This document shows, in pieces, positions 17,796 through 24,648 of a stretch of 42,119 nucleotides of DNA; the first letter of the stretch is position 1, and the number at the start of each line of letters is the position of its first letter. The stretch lies in contig WRAG01000001.1 of the NCBI GenBank assembly GCA_009780345.1, forward strand, positions 71,267-113,385. Reading direction: 5' to 3'. A program made the position numbers and the translations under genes. The DNA is from Oscillospiraceae bacterium (lineage in GTDB: Bacteria > Bacillota > Clostridia > Monoglobales > WRAG01). The notes beneath the pieces are model-generated. The model made no database searches. It was given only the letters and a program-made list of their open reading frames with translations, and was not told where the DNA came from.

Positions 17796-17978
17796 GCAAG
17801 TTTTGTAAAACTTTTCTAAAAGTTTTTCGGGGTGTGTCGAGGGTATTCGATAATACCCTTGACGGTCTTAATGCCCTAGGGCATATCTTGAAATGGTTTT
17901 AAAAACCCGCGCAACGCCCACGCCCGTAGGCGTAAAAAAGGGTCTTAGGACCCGTTCTAAAAAAGGAGCATCACAATC

Positions 17979-18320
17979 ATGAATTTCATCAACCAAATTA
18001 AATTTGACGCCAGCGGGCTAATCCCTGCGATTGCGCAGGATTGGAAAACCGGCGAAATCCTAATGTGCGCGTATATGAACGCCGAATCGCTTACGAAAAC
18101 CATCGAAACCGGGCGGGCAACCTACTTTTCTCGTTCGCGGCAATCGCTATGGCTCAAGGGCGAGACGTCGGGACATTATCAAAACGTCAAGGAAATTTTA
18201 GTAGACTGCGACGCCGATGTATTGGTTTTGAAAATAGAACAAATGGGCGGAATTGCCTGCCATACAGGCAATCGCACTTGTTTTTATCGTAAAATTGAAG
18301 GAGGAGAAATCGTTGAATAA
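17979..18320 (+). CDS. hisI: Phosphoribosyl-AMP cyclohydrolase
   Basis: A 113-residue zinc enzyme that opens the purine ring of PR-AMP in the third step of histidine synthesis. Visible: [37 protein letters not shown], the metal-binding [13 protein letters not shown] and [14 protein letters not shown]. It is the stand-alone cyclohydrolase form; hisE is a separate overlapping gene. AAAGGAG lies 9 bp before ATG 17979. The start follows the last palindromes of R3 by only about 30 bp. Confidence 0.96.
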   Translation: MNFINQIKFDASGLIPAIAQDWKTGEILMCAYMNAESLTKTIETGRATYFSRSRQSLWLKGETSGHYQNVKEILVDCDADVLVLKIEQMGGIACHTGNRTCFYRKIEGGEIVE

Positions 18321-18597
18321 CCAAATTTTGCAAGATGTGTACAATGTAATCGTTGACCGCAGAGCAAACCCGAAAGAAGGGTCGTATACCAACTATCTGT
18401 TCGACAAAGGGCTTGATAAGATGCTTAAAAAGGTCGGCGAAGAAGCGAGCGAGATTATTATCGGCGCGAAAAACGGCGACAAGGATAATGTTCGCTATGA
18501 GGTCGCGGATTTGCTGTATCACCTATCAGTTGTGCTGGTCGAGCAAGAGTTAACATGGGCCGACGTTTTCGGCGAGTTGGAAAGTCGATATAAATAA
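18313..18597 (+). CDS. hisE: Phosphoribosyl-ATP pyrophosphatase
   Basis: A 94-residue MazG-fold enzyme that removes pyrophosphate from PR-ATP, the second step of the pathway. The family pattern [32 protein letters not shown] and [21 protein letters not shown] carries the acidic metal-binding residues (E..E and D). I start it at TTG 18313 because GGAGGAG lies 7 bp upstream. That gives an 8-bp overlap with the end of hisI, a sign of translational coupling. The longer frame from 18253 lies wholly inside hisI and lacks a ribosome binding site. Confidence 0.94.
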   Translation: MNNQILQDVYNVIVDRRANPKEGSYTNYLFDKGLDKMLKKVGEEASEIIIGAKNGDKDNVRYEVADLLYHLSVVLVEQELTWADVFGELESRYK

Positions 18598-18617
18598 CAG
18601 TAAATAAGGAGGAAAAC

Positions 18618-18995
18618 ATGATGGTAAAAGGGATTGAACACTTGGCGATATTTTCGAATGATACCGCCGCGCTTAAAAACTGGTATATGGAAATGTTCGG
18701 ATTTGAGCAGGTATATGACAACGGAAAGGGAACGTATTTTCTAAAAGCGCAAGACGGCGGCATGTTAGAGTTCGTAACCGCCGAGGAAGTTGCTTCGGCG
18801 CAGGGCGCGAAAACATCGGGAATTCGGCATATCGCAATCGCGGTAAGCGACTTTGAGGGAATGGTTGAAAAATTGATGACAGAATCGGTCGGAGTTGTGT
18901 CCGAACCTGCGGAATCGAACGGAATCAAAACGTTTTTCTTCCGCGACATCGACGGAAATGTGCTTCATTTGATTTTCCGCCCAAATCCGCTGTAA
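18618..18995 (+). CDS. VOC (glyoxalase/dioxygenase-fold) protein
   Basis: A 125-residue protein with the paired beta-alpha-beta-beta-beta pattern of the vicinal oxygen chelate superfamily: GIEHLAIFSNDTAALKNWYMEMFGFEQV in the first half and GIRHIAIAVSDFEGMVEKL, then FFFRDIDGNVLHLIF in the second. Likely metal ligands are the His in each HLAI/HIAI strand and the Glu in MLEFV. Substrate cannot be told; members include glyoxalase I, fosfomycin-resistance enzymes and epimerases. AGGAGG precedes ATG 18618, with ATG 18621 also possible. It lies 20 bp after hisE, so it may be the last gene of the his operon. Confidence 0.85.
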   Translation: MMVKGIEHLAIFSNDTAALKNWYMEMFGFEQVYDNGKGTYFLKAQDGGMLEFVTAEEVASAQGAKTSGIRHIAIAVSDFEGMVEKLMTESVGVVSEPAESNGIKTFFFRDIDGNVLHLIFRPNPL

Positions 18996-19018
18996 TAGAC
19001 GAAAACATATATAAATTA

Positions 19019-19054
19019 AAAAGCAATATTTCCTAATGGAAATATTGCTTTTTA
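19019..19054. terminator. Bidirectional terminator between VOC gene and cysK
   Basis: AAGCAATATTTCC, loop TAAT, GGAAATATTGCTT with A and T runs on both sides. It sits 25 bp after the VOC stop and 6 bp after the cysK stop, so it serves both converging genes. Confidence 0.88.
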
Positions 19055-19059
19055 AAGTT

Positions 19060-19980
19060 TTAAACATCCATCGACAAATATCGCTCCCCTGTATCGGGCA
19101 AAATTACAACTATGTTTTTTCCGCTGTTTTCGGGGCGTTCTGCAATCTTTTTCGCCGCGAAAAGCGCTGCTCCCGACGAAATTCCAACCAACAATCCGTC
19201 AGTTTTCGCAAGTTCGCTTCGTGCCTCAAACGCTTCGTCGTTTTCAACCGTGATAATTTCGTCATAGATTTCGGTGTTCAACGTGTCCGGCACAAATCCG
19301 GCGCCGATTCCTTGAATTTTGTGTGGGCTCGGCTTGCCGCCCGACAAAACAGGGCTTGCCGCCGGCTCGACAGCCACAATTTTTATATCTGGATTTTTCG
19401 ATTTCAAATATTCGCCCGCGCCGCTTATGGTTCCGCCCGTTCCAACTCCCGCAACGAAAATATCAACCTCTCCGCCGCTCGCCTCCCAAATTTCAGGACC
19501 GGTAGTGGCTTTGTGAGCCGCAGGGTTGGCGGGATTTACAAACTGCCCGGGAATAAACGAGTTAGGCGTGCTTTCTGCCAACTCGGCAGCCTTGTCAATC
19601 GCGCCTTTCATACCCTTCGCGCCTTCGGTAAGCACGAGTTCGGCGCCGTAAGATTTAAGCAAATTCCGCCGCTCAACACTCATGGTTTCGGGCATTGTAA
19701 GAATTATTCTATATCCCCTTGAAGCACAAACCGCCGCAAGCGCGATTCCGGTGTTGCCGCTTGTCGGTTCGATTATAACCGAATCGGGCGTCAACAGCCC
19801 TTTCGCTTCCGCGTCTTCAATCATGGCTTTCGCGATTCGGTCTTTAACGCTTCCGGCAACATTAAAATATTCCAATTTCCCGAAAATATTGGCGTTTAAG
19901 CCGTTCTTTGCAGCATAATTCTCCAACTTTAAAAGTGGAGTTTTTCCAATTAATTCTGTGATGTTTTCATAATTTGGCAT
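19060..19980 (-). CDS. cysK: Cysteine synthase A (O-acetylserine sulfhydrylase)
   Basis: About 306 residues, PLP fold type II. It makes cysteine from O-acetylserine and sulfide. Visible: [11 protein letters not shown], the PLP lysine in [11 protein letters not shown] (near residue 45), the substrate loop [14 protein letters not shown]-phosphate loop [18 protein letters not shown] and [11 protein letters not shown] 19980 (protein [15 protein letters not shown]) has AAGGAG 9 bp upstream and matches family N-termini. An ATG at 19986 and a TTG at 19989 lie too close to the site. It is a single gene with its own terminator, next to the tRNA-Met locus. Confidence 0.96.
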   Translation of the reverse strand: MPNYENITELIGKTPLLKLENYAAKNGLNANIFGKLEYFNVAGSVKDRIAKAMIEDAEAKGLLTPDSVIIEPTSGNTGIALAAVCASRGYRIILTMPETMSVERRNLLKSYGAELVLTEGAKGMKGAIDKAAELAESTPNSFIPGQFVNPANPAAHKATTGPEIWEASGGEVDIFVAGVGTGGTISGAGEYLKSKNPDIKIVAVEPAASPVLSGGKPSPHKIQGIGAGFVPDTLNTEIYDEIITVENDEAFEARSELAKTDGLLVGISSGAALFAAKKIAERPENSGKNIVVILPDTGERYLSMDV

Positions 19981-20119
19981 AGCCATCAACTCCTTTGTAT
20001 TATAGCATTCTACTACATATTACGCGATATGTCAAGAACCGATAACGTGAACATCAATTATATCATTTTCTCGGTAAATTTGTATAGATTAAAATATGCA
20101 ATTAACATCAATTTGCTAC

Positions 20120-20148
20120 TTGACATCAGTTTGAGAATGTGGTAAAAT
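20120..20148 (+). promoter_or_regulatory. Promoter of tRNA-Met
   Basis: TTGACA (20120-20125), 17-bp spacer, TAAAAT (20143-20148), 17 bp before the tRNA 5' end. Confidence 0.82.
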
Positions 20149-20165
20149 ATATTTTGCGCTAATTA

Positions 20166-20242
20166 GGAGCTTTAGCTCAGCTGGTTAGAGCAACCGGCTC
20201 ATAACCGGTTGGTCCGGGGTTCGAGTCCCTGAAGCTCCACCA
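20166..20242 (+). tRNA. tRNA-Met (CAT), elongator
   Basis: A 77-nt cloverleaf with encoded CCA: acceptor GGAGCTT/AAGCTCC, D arm GCTC/GAGC, anticodon stem ACCGG/CCGGT around CTCATAA, T arm CGGGG-TTCGAGT-CCCTG. The fully paired acceptor end distinguishes it from the initiator. A tRNA-Ile read by modified CAT is possible but the body looks like elongator Met. Its 3' end is the attachment site of the element to the right, and no terminator follows directly. Confidence 0.95.
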
Positions 20243-21668
20243 AGCGAGTGTAATACAAACACGGAGAATGGCTATCTTCTACATTGTAGTAGATAGTCAT
20301 TTTTTCGTCTAATAGCTCAACCTTATTTATAAAGGTATCAACAAGACTTTTCCTAAATGTAAGGTCGTTTATGTCGCCGCTTTTGAAACGGCGTAAAAAA
20401 CGCTTGATTTGCTCTACTGTATACATAGGACGTTTCATACTTTCGTTAGCAATTTGCCGTTTCAAATCAGCCAATTCGACTTTCTTTTGGGTTATTCTTT
20501 CTGCTATGATGTCAACAATTTCACCTTGTTCAAGCGCTATCAGCAAATTTTCAATAGCTTTTTCGGTATTTTTCAATTCACGTTTCCAATGTTTAAGATT
20601 GCTGTCATCGTTCATTTCTTTTTCAATTTGTGCCATTATTTTGCGAGCAATGGCATCAATAAATTTATCAGTCAAGACATCTTTGGTTTCAGCAACTACT
20701 AAATCTTCAATTTTCTCTTTTCTAATAGTCTTTTTAGTACATTCTTGTTTGTGGCGGTTAACGCATTTATAGTAATAATATGTGTTCCTCGCCTTGCCTG
20801 TACCGCTAATACCAGTCATTGGCGAATTGCATTGACCGCAAAACAGTTTTGTAGTTAAAATATACTCAACATCAGCTTTTGCCCTTGCAGGAGCTTTTTT
20901 ATTCTTATCCAATATTTTTTGGCAGTCTTCAAATAACAAATCGGATATGATTGGAGGAATAAGTCCTTTCGCTTCTGTGCCACGATAGGTATAGTGTCCT
21001 ATATAGCGTTTATTCGTCAAAATTCGGCGGATACTGTTTTGATTGAATTTAGTATCGTTTGATGTTTTTATTTGATTATCGTTCAGATAATGTATTATTT
21101 CAGCCATTTTCTTTCCGCCTGCGTACATTTGAAATATTTTAGTAACAATAGAGGCATCTTTTCGATGAATTTGAAATTTTTTGTCCTCGTCAATGTAATA
21201 TCCCAATGTAATATTGCCCCCTAACGACAACCCTTTTGACGCACTTATATCCATACCTCGTCTTATCTTCACAGACAATTCATCAGAATAATATGCATCC
21301 ATTGCGTGAATGAAATTTTTAACCATTTTTCCCATAGGTGTATTGTCAATATTTTCAGTTGCAGAAATTAATTCTACATTATTTCTTTTTAGTACAATGC
21401 CGAATGTGACGCTATCTTCGACACTCCTAGCAAACCTATCAAGTTTGTAAACTAAGATGAATTGAAATTGATTTTTACTGCTATCACGCAACATTTTTTG
21501 AAATTGCGGACGTTTATCGTTTGTGCCTGTTGTTGCTCTGTCTATATATTTGTCAATTATAGTATAACCTTTGCGTTCGGCATATTCCTTGCATACTTTC
21601 AACTGCCCCTCGATTGATTGTTCTGTTTGAGAGTGCGAGCTATATCTTGCGTAAATTACTGCGTTCAT
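20199..21668 (-). CDS. Large serine recombinase (integrase of the tRNA-Met element)
   Basis: A 489-residue large serine recombinase. It has a resolvase catalytic domain (AVIYARYSS with the nucleophile Ser near residue 10, VYKLDRFARS), a recombinase domain (GITLGYY-type region, IRRILTNKRYIGHYTYRG), a zinc ribbon (CGQCNSPM...CVNRHKQEC) and a C-terminal coiled coil (about 345-410). Such enzymes integrate and excise mobile elements between short att sites. The last 15 codons lie inside the tRNA-Met gene read antisense, and the stop is there too, so the host tRNA supplies the protein's end. It overlaps the upstream Xre gene by 4 bp (ATGA), which implies one transcript from the promoter at 22334-22362. 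Confidence 0.95.
   Translation of the reverse strand: MNAVIYARYSSHSQTEQSIEGQLKVCKEYAERKGYTIIDKYIDRATTGTNDKRPQFQKMLRDSSKNQFQFILVYKLDRFARSVEDSVTFGIVLKRNNVELISATENIDNTPMGKMVKNFIHAMDAYYSDELSVKIRRGMDISASKGLSLGGNITLGYYIDEDKKFQIHRKDASIVTKIFQMYAGGKKMAEIIHYLNDNQIKTSNDTKFNQNSIRRILTNKRYIGHYTYRGTEAKGLIPPIISDLLFEDCQKILDKNKKAPARAKADVEYILTTKLFCGQCNSPMTGISGTGKARNTYYYYKCVNRHKQECTKKTIRKEKIEDLVVAETKDVLTDKFIDAIARKIMAQIEKEMNDDSNLKHWKRELKNTEKAIENLLIALEQGEIVDIIAERITQKKVELADLKRQIANESMKRPMYTVEQIKRFLRRFKSGDINDLTFRKSLVDTFINKVELLDEKMTIYYNVEDSHSPCLYYTRLVELQGLEPRTNRL
20236..20243 (+). other. Proposed attL core
   Basis: TCCACCAA at the 3' end of tRNA-Met. The same 8 bases occur at 26618-26625. Between them the sequence is AT-rich and carries mobile-element genes. 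Short shared cores at att sites are known for large serine recombinases. Confidence 0.6.
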
Positions 21669-22315
21669 TTCTTGTTCCCTCTTTCTTTGATAAATAATGG
21701 TTTATAAAAATTATTGTAACAATCATCTGCGAGCTGTTCCGTAGTTTTTGTAAATAAATATTTTGCACTATCTATATCAGAAACAGCGATTTCAAAGGGG
21801 ATTCCCTCCTTATCAACTTTCATTTTTTCGTTAAAATAACTTAATAACCTTTTTGAAAAGTTCAACATAAAATTTTGATTTGACAACATATAGTTAAAAA
21901 AATCAATATCATAATATGGAGCTGAGGGATATAATAAGTCCCTTAAACGTCTATTGTATACGTTCCTTAATTGCTTTATAGCGTCATCGGAAAGTCCAAT
22001 CGAAACAGAAATGCCTTTGTCCTCTGGGATTAAAGTTGTTGCTTTTGAAAATCCTAATAAATAATCTAATGATACTCCATAAAATTCAGCAATAGCAAGC
22101 AAATTATTTATGTTTGGAGCTTCTTTCTTATCTGCATTTTCATATTTGCCTAATTGTGTAGCGGAAATAGAAACCTTTGTTTTTTCAAAAATAGCCTTGC
22201 TTAATTCGGCTAATGTATATAATGTTTTCCCATTTGGTCTCCTCAAATCTTCCATTCTGTCTGAAAAAAGTTCTTTGCTAAATAAGCGTTTATTATCCTT
22301 TTTTTCGTTTCCCAT
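21665..22315 (-). CDS. Xre-family regulator of the integration module
   Basis: A 216-residue protein with an N-terminal helix-turn-helix (SKAIFEKTKVSISATQLGKY, NINNLLAIAEFYGVSLDYLLGF) similar to phage CI-like repressors. The C-terminal half (about 95-216) has no domain I recognise and no Ser/Lys LexA-type protease signature. I start it at ATG 22315, where GAGGTGA is 5 bp upstream; the longer frame to 22354 runs back over the promoter. It overlaps the recombinase by 4 bp, so it likely controls integration or excision. Confidence 0.85.
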   Translation of the reverse strand: MGNEKKDNKRLFSKELFSDRMEDLRRPNGKTLYTLAELSKAIFEKTKVSISATQLGKYENADKKEAPNINNLLAIAEFYGVSLDYLLGFSKATTLIPEDKGISVSIGLSDDAIKQLRNVYNRRLRDLLYPSAPYYDIDFFNYMLSNQNFMLNFSKRLLSYFNEKMKVDKEGIPFEIAVSDIDSAKYLFTKTTEQLADDCYNNFYKPLFIKERGNKK

Positions 22316-22333
22316 AACAATCACCTCGAAAAC

Positions 22334-22362
22334 ATTATAATTTATAAAAATCATTTTGTCAA
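22334..22362 (-). promoter_or_regulatory. Promoter of the Xre-recombinase operon
   Basis: On the minus strand TTGACA (22362-22357), 17-bp spacer, TATAAT (22339-22334): a perfect consensus. The transcript would start close to the GAGGTGA site of the Xre gene. Confidence 0.87.
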
Positions 22363-22448
22363 CTATAATATTTTTTTAATGTGCATACGGTATAGCGGCT
22401 TTTTGTGTAGTATGATGAAGCTATCTCAAATTGAAAGGGGTAGCTAGG

Positions 22449-22613
22449 TTGGCACATAAAGCATTTGAAAATTTACATAAAAACAAAAGCCTAACCGACG
22501 CTTTCGCAAGGGCAATATATTACGATGTCATTGACTACATAAGCGAACACCCCGAAGAAATTGAAGATATAGGTAATGACGGAACTCAAAATGATATAAC
22601 AGTCGCTAGTTAA
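22449..22613 (+). CDS. Small acidic-tailed protein of the element
   Basis: Fifty-four residues from TTG 22449 (AHKAFENLHKNKSLTDAFAR, then AIYYDVIDYISEHPEEIEDI). It is helical-looking with a basic start and acidic end. AAAGGGG lies upstream, giving moderate support for the start. A TTG at 22431 would add six residues but overlaps the ribosome binding site. No family recognised. It is the first gene of the rightward group and could be an excision or copy-control accessory. Confidence 0.55.
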   Translation: MAHKAFENLHKNKSLTDAFARAIYYDVIDYISEHPEEIEDIGNDGTQNDITVAS

Positions 22614-22637
22614 TTTCTAATGACTTTATATATAAAA

Positions 22638-22885
22638 TTGCATAAATGACGGCTTTTTCGCAAGCGAACATGTTAGGAAAGAGGGGAGGGATAAATTATG
22701 AATAGTGCTCAAAAAATAGGCGAGTTGTGCTTTGAATTGGTTACAGCTTTACGAGATATGATTGAAGAACAGCGTGTCGAGGAAATGGCTTCATATTACG
22801 AAATGGAGCAAAATAAATCAACTGAAAATTCGGTTGAGTAAGAGTTTAGTGTAGGCAAGTAGCGAAAAAGTCGTCAAAATGCAAA
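22638..22885. repeat. Imperfect inverted repeat around the 47-residue ORF
   Basis: TGACGGCTTTTTCGC near 22647-22661 and its complement GCGAAAAAGTCGTCA at 22862-22876, with one mismatch and weaker matches continuing outward through TTGCAT. A partial third copy (GCGGCTTTTT) lies near 22396. The arms flank the short gene at 22698-22841. Confidence 0.55.
22698..22841 (+). CDS. 47-residue acidic helical protein
   Basis: Starts at ATG 22698 with a very strong GAGGGGAGGG site 7 bp upstream. Forty-seven residues, beginning MNSAQKIGELCFELVTALRD, then a Glu-rich stretch (MIEEQRVEEMASYYEMEQNK). It looks like an amphipathic helix or coiled coil. No family recognised. The strong ribosome binding site and location between two element genes support it as real. 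Confidence 0.55.
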   Translation: MNSAQKIGELCFELVTALRDMIEEQRVEEMASYYEMEQNKSTENSVE

Positions 22886-22908
22886 TATTTAAAGTGAGGA
22901 TATAAGCA

Positions 22909-23430
22909 ATGCCAAGAGTAACATTTAAACTAATTGAGGATTATTTAAAATCTTGTCATAAAGGCGGTGAAATAACAAGTTTAATAGTCAGTTTATGTAC
23001 TGATGATAGAAAAATCGCAAAGAAAGCATTACAGCGAGTGTATATGATGTTAAAATATTATGTTAATAGGAGTGACGAAGAATATACTTTTATAGTTGGA
23101 CTTTCAAATCGTGACGGTCAAAACCTTGAAAAAATAATACCTTATCATCTACATGTCATAGTTAAAGGTAAAAACTCGTTGAAGCTTTCACAGGATGTTG
23201 CACGACGAATAAATCGTAAGGCTAAACTGGCAAATATAAAAAATGGGGTTGAAACACGAGCAATCCCAGCTAAAACTATGCAGATAAAAGGTTTGGAAGG
23301 TTTCGACGATTGTGGTGTTAGTTTTATTCCCTATGCTCTAAAACAATGTTCACGCTTGCAACAATACTCAAATGCGACCGACGAAAATAAATTTGATATT
23401 CGTAATTTTAGGCAATGGGTTACAGGGTAG
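22909..23430 (+). CDS. Rep-like protein with HLH and YxxK motifs
   Basis: A 173-residue protein. The mid-region IPYHLHVIVKG (near residue 80) has the H-hydrophobic-H arrangement of HUH endonucleases, and the later SFIPYALKQ (near 140) has a Tyr-x-x-Lys like the nicking motif of rolling-circle replication initiators. Upstream, EEYTFIVGLSNRDG could be motif I. It is short for a full Rep and the motif spacing is only approximate, so the call is tentative. GTGAGGA precedes ATG 22909. The following 380 bp hold no gene and may contain an origin. If right, the element has a plasmid-like replication function. Confidence 0.4.
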   Translation: MPRVTFKLIEDYLKSCHKGGEITSLIVSLCTDDRKIAKKALQRVYMMLKYYVNRSDEEYTFIVGLSNRDGQNLEKIIPYHLHVIVKGKNSLKLSQDVARRINRKAKLANIKNGVETRAIPAKTMQIKGLEGFDDCGVSFIPYALKQCSRLQQYSNATDENKFDIRNFRQWVTG

Positions 23431-23809
23431 CAACTAAGAAATTCACTTCGCAAAACACTTCAAAACCCATTGTAAACATTACAAATTTTACGGATTGCCA
23501 AAAATGTATCGCTATTAACATAGACTATGGACTATATACCATATACAGGTAAACAGGGGTGTGGGGGGAGTAGGTAGACGAGGTAAAAAGTGGTTTAGTT
23601 CAAGTGGTTTGGTATCATTTAGTACGACAAGGAACAGAAAAGGAAACGGCTGGATTTGAAAAGACGGCGTAATTAGTAAAATTTCCGCCATTATTTAGTG
23701 GTTATACTTGCACCAATACCCAAACATTGAAAGGCACTATATTTGAAGTAAAACAGTGGTGTAGTAGTAAATATGGCGTTTATAGGTTATTTGACAAATA
23801 AATAGAAAT
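23431..23809. other. Gene-free stretch, possible origin region
   Basis: No ORF with coding character on either strand. It contains a G-rich run (GGGGTGTGGGGGGAGTAG near 23558), an imperfect dyad TATGG/CCATA near 23526-23543 and several direct AT-rich words. Its position after the Rep-like gene makes an origin of replication or transfer possible, but no known origin consensus was recognised. Confidence 0.3.
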
Positions 23810-24025
23810 TTATCTTCTTCGTTGTGGAACAAATCCTAATGCAACATCGGCGGATATGTTGTAGTATTTACAAAGGCGAATAAAATGTCTCATCGGCATT
23901 TCATTGGCTCCACGTTCATATCGGGCATACATAGTTTGAGAAATGCCTAAAATTTCCGCAATTTGTTTTTGAGTCTTGTCGTTATCTTCACGCAAATCTC
24001 GCAAGTATTGGATATAGTATTCCAC
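23810..24025 (-). CDS. Small Xre-family repressor
   Basis: Seventy-one residues that are almost entirely a helix-turn-helix: LREDNDKTQKQIAEILGISQ, TMYARYERGANEMPMRHFIR, then LCKYYNISADVALGF. The start is GTG 24025 with GGGGAGGG 7 bp upstream. It is divergent from the membrane-protein gene. The gap holds two matching 18-bp dyads overlapping the plus-strand promoter, so it probably represses that promoter, and perhaps itself. Confidence 0.88.
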   Translation of the reverse strand: MEYYIQYLRDLREDNDKTQKQIAEILGISQTMYARYERGANEMPMRHFIRLCKYYNISADVALGFVPQRRR

Positions 24026-24066
24026 GCATTATCCCTCCCCATGTGTTAGATAGGGTAAGTTTAGCA

Positions 24067-24109
24067 TAGTAAACAAATTTACTATTGACATTAGTAAACA
24101 TTTTTACTA
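24067..24109. promoter_or_regulatory. Twin operator dyads
   Basis: TAGTAAACAAATTTACTA (24067-24084) and TAGTAAACATTTTTACTA (24092-24109) share the half-site TAGTAAA and its complement around a 4-base centre. Their centres are 25 bp apart. The first abuts the -35 box; the second fills the spacer and enters the -10 box of the plus promoter. The adjacent small Xre protein is the natural ligand. Confidence 0.75.
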
Positions 24110-24113
24110 TAAT
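24085..24113 (+). promoter_or_regulatory. Operator-controlled promoter of the cargo genes
   Basis: TTGACA (24085-24090), 17-bp spacer, TATAAT (24108-24113): perfect consensus, with operator dyads at its upstream edge and in its spacer. Confidence 0.87.
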
Positions 24114-24149
24114 GAATGTGTTAAATTTAATTTATGAGGAGTGTTTGGT

Positions 24150-24428
24150 ATGAAAAAAGATAAAAGAAAAAGCAGTAAAACAGAGGTATTCTTGACAGTT
24201 GTAGCAATATTATCAATGATATTCGCATTGGGGACAAGTATTGAATTAGCGGTCGACCTTGAAGATATTTCTATTTTTTTATTAGGTGGAATGCCAGCTA
24301 TTCTTATTTCGTGCTTATTACTCGGATTTGCTAAAATTATACAGTTATTAGGGGATATTAAAAATAAGCAAGAGCCCAAGGTTGAAAATGGTTTTAGCAC
24401 AGAGGAGGCTCGTGAAAAGCTCAAATAA
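24150..24428 (+). CDS. Small membrane protein, two predicted helices
   Basis: Ninety-two residues from ATG 24150, which has GAGGAG 9 bp upstream (GTG 24141 is an in-frame alternative). It has a basic N-terminus (KKDKRKSSK), hydrophobic segments near 13-32 and 45-68, and a charged tail ending STEEAREKLK. No family recognised. It is the first gene under the operator-controlled promoter, so its expression is presumably repressed until the element is induced. The coding end resembles the repeat units that follow. Confidence 0.65.
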   Translation: MKKDKRKSSKTEVFLTVVAILSMIFALGTSIELAVDLEDISIFLLGGMPAILISCLLLGFAKIIQLLGDIKNKQEPKVENGFSTEEAREKLK

Positions 24429-24648
24429 AGAATTTACGAACTCCGGCTGAACTCCGGAATATAGCAAACGAACACCGAGCGAACGCCGGAACAATCTAAA
24501 ATTTTGGAAAAGTAGCTACGGGCGAACTACGGAAAGTTTGCCAAAGGAAGCCCGGGTGAAGCTCGAAAAAAGCTCAAAGTTAGCATCTAAGTGCTACGGG
24601 TGAACAACGGAAGAATGTCATAAATTTGATAAGAGGTGGAGTCCAAAT
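24429..24648 (+). repeat. Five degenerate CGG-GAA-CGG repeat units
   Basis: Five copies of a roughly 21-bp core with consensus ANNNCGGGYGAACNNCGGAA, at about 24437-24457, 24470-24491, 24513-24534, 24547-24567 and 24592-24613. Start-to-start spacings alternate near 33 and 43 bp, so the true unit may be a pair of about 76 bp. Unit 4 (GGTGAAGCTCGAAAAAAGCT) resembles the 3' end of the preceding gene (GAGGCTCGTGAAAAGCTCAA). No intact gene is present in this gap. Confidence 0.6.

Larger units (their letters stand above)
16863..17960. repeat. Repeat region R3: long nested mosaic between hisA and hisI
   Basis: About 1.1 kb with no credible gene. Left to right: palindromes at 16865-16990; K (17044-17087); an inverted I module with arms near 17140-17160 and 17290-17315 and about 115 bp of extra hairpins in its loop (for example TTTTCGGAC/GTCCGAAAA and CCCACAACG/CGTTGGGATGTCGTGGG); K (17341-17385); inverted G (near 17395-17425); inverted F (17439-17450); inverted E; H (17497-17604); H (17682-17795); then palindromes around GGGTATT/AATACCC, GCCCTAGGGC and GGGTCTTAGGACCC. 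hisI starts right after the last one. Modules occur in both orientations, suggesting repeated insertion. Confidence 0.82.

Noticed and set aside
17524-17799. Minus-strand ORFs sharing the peptide GVALAGLKNQSGCHS here and at 41831-42091
   Set aside because: The shared peptide comes from translating the H-module palindromes. The frames have no ribosome binding sites, and the similarity is explained by the DNA repeat.
18253-18312. A longer hisE starting at 18253
   Set aside because: The extra 20 residues lie inside hisI, have no family similarity and no ribosome binding site. TTG 18313 behind GGAGGAG fits better.
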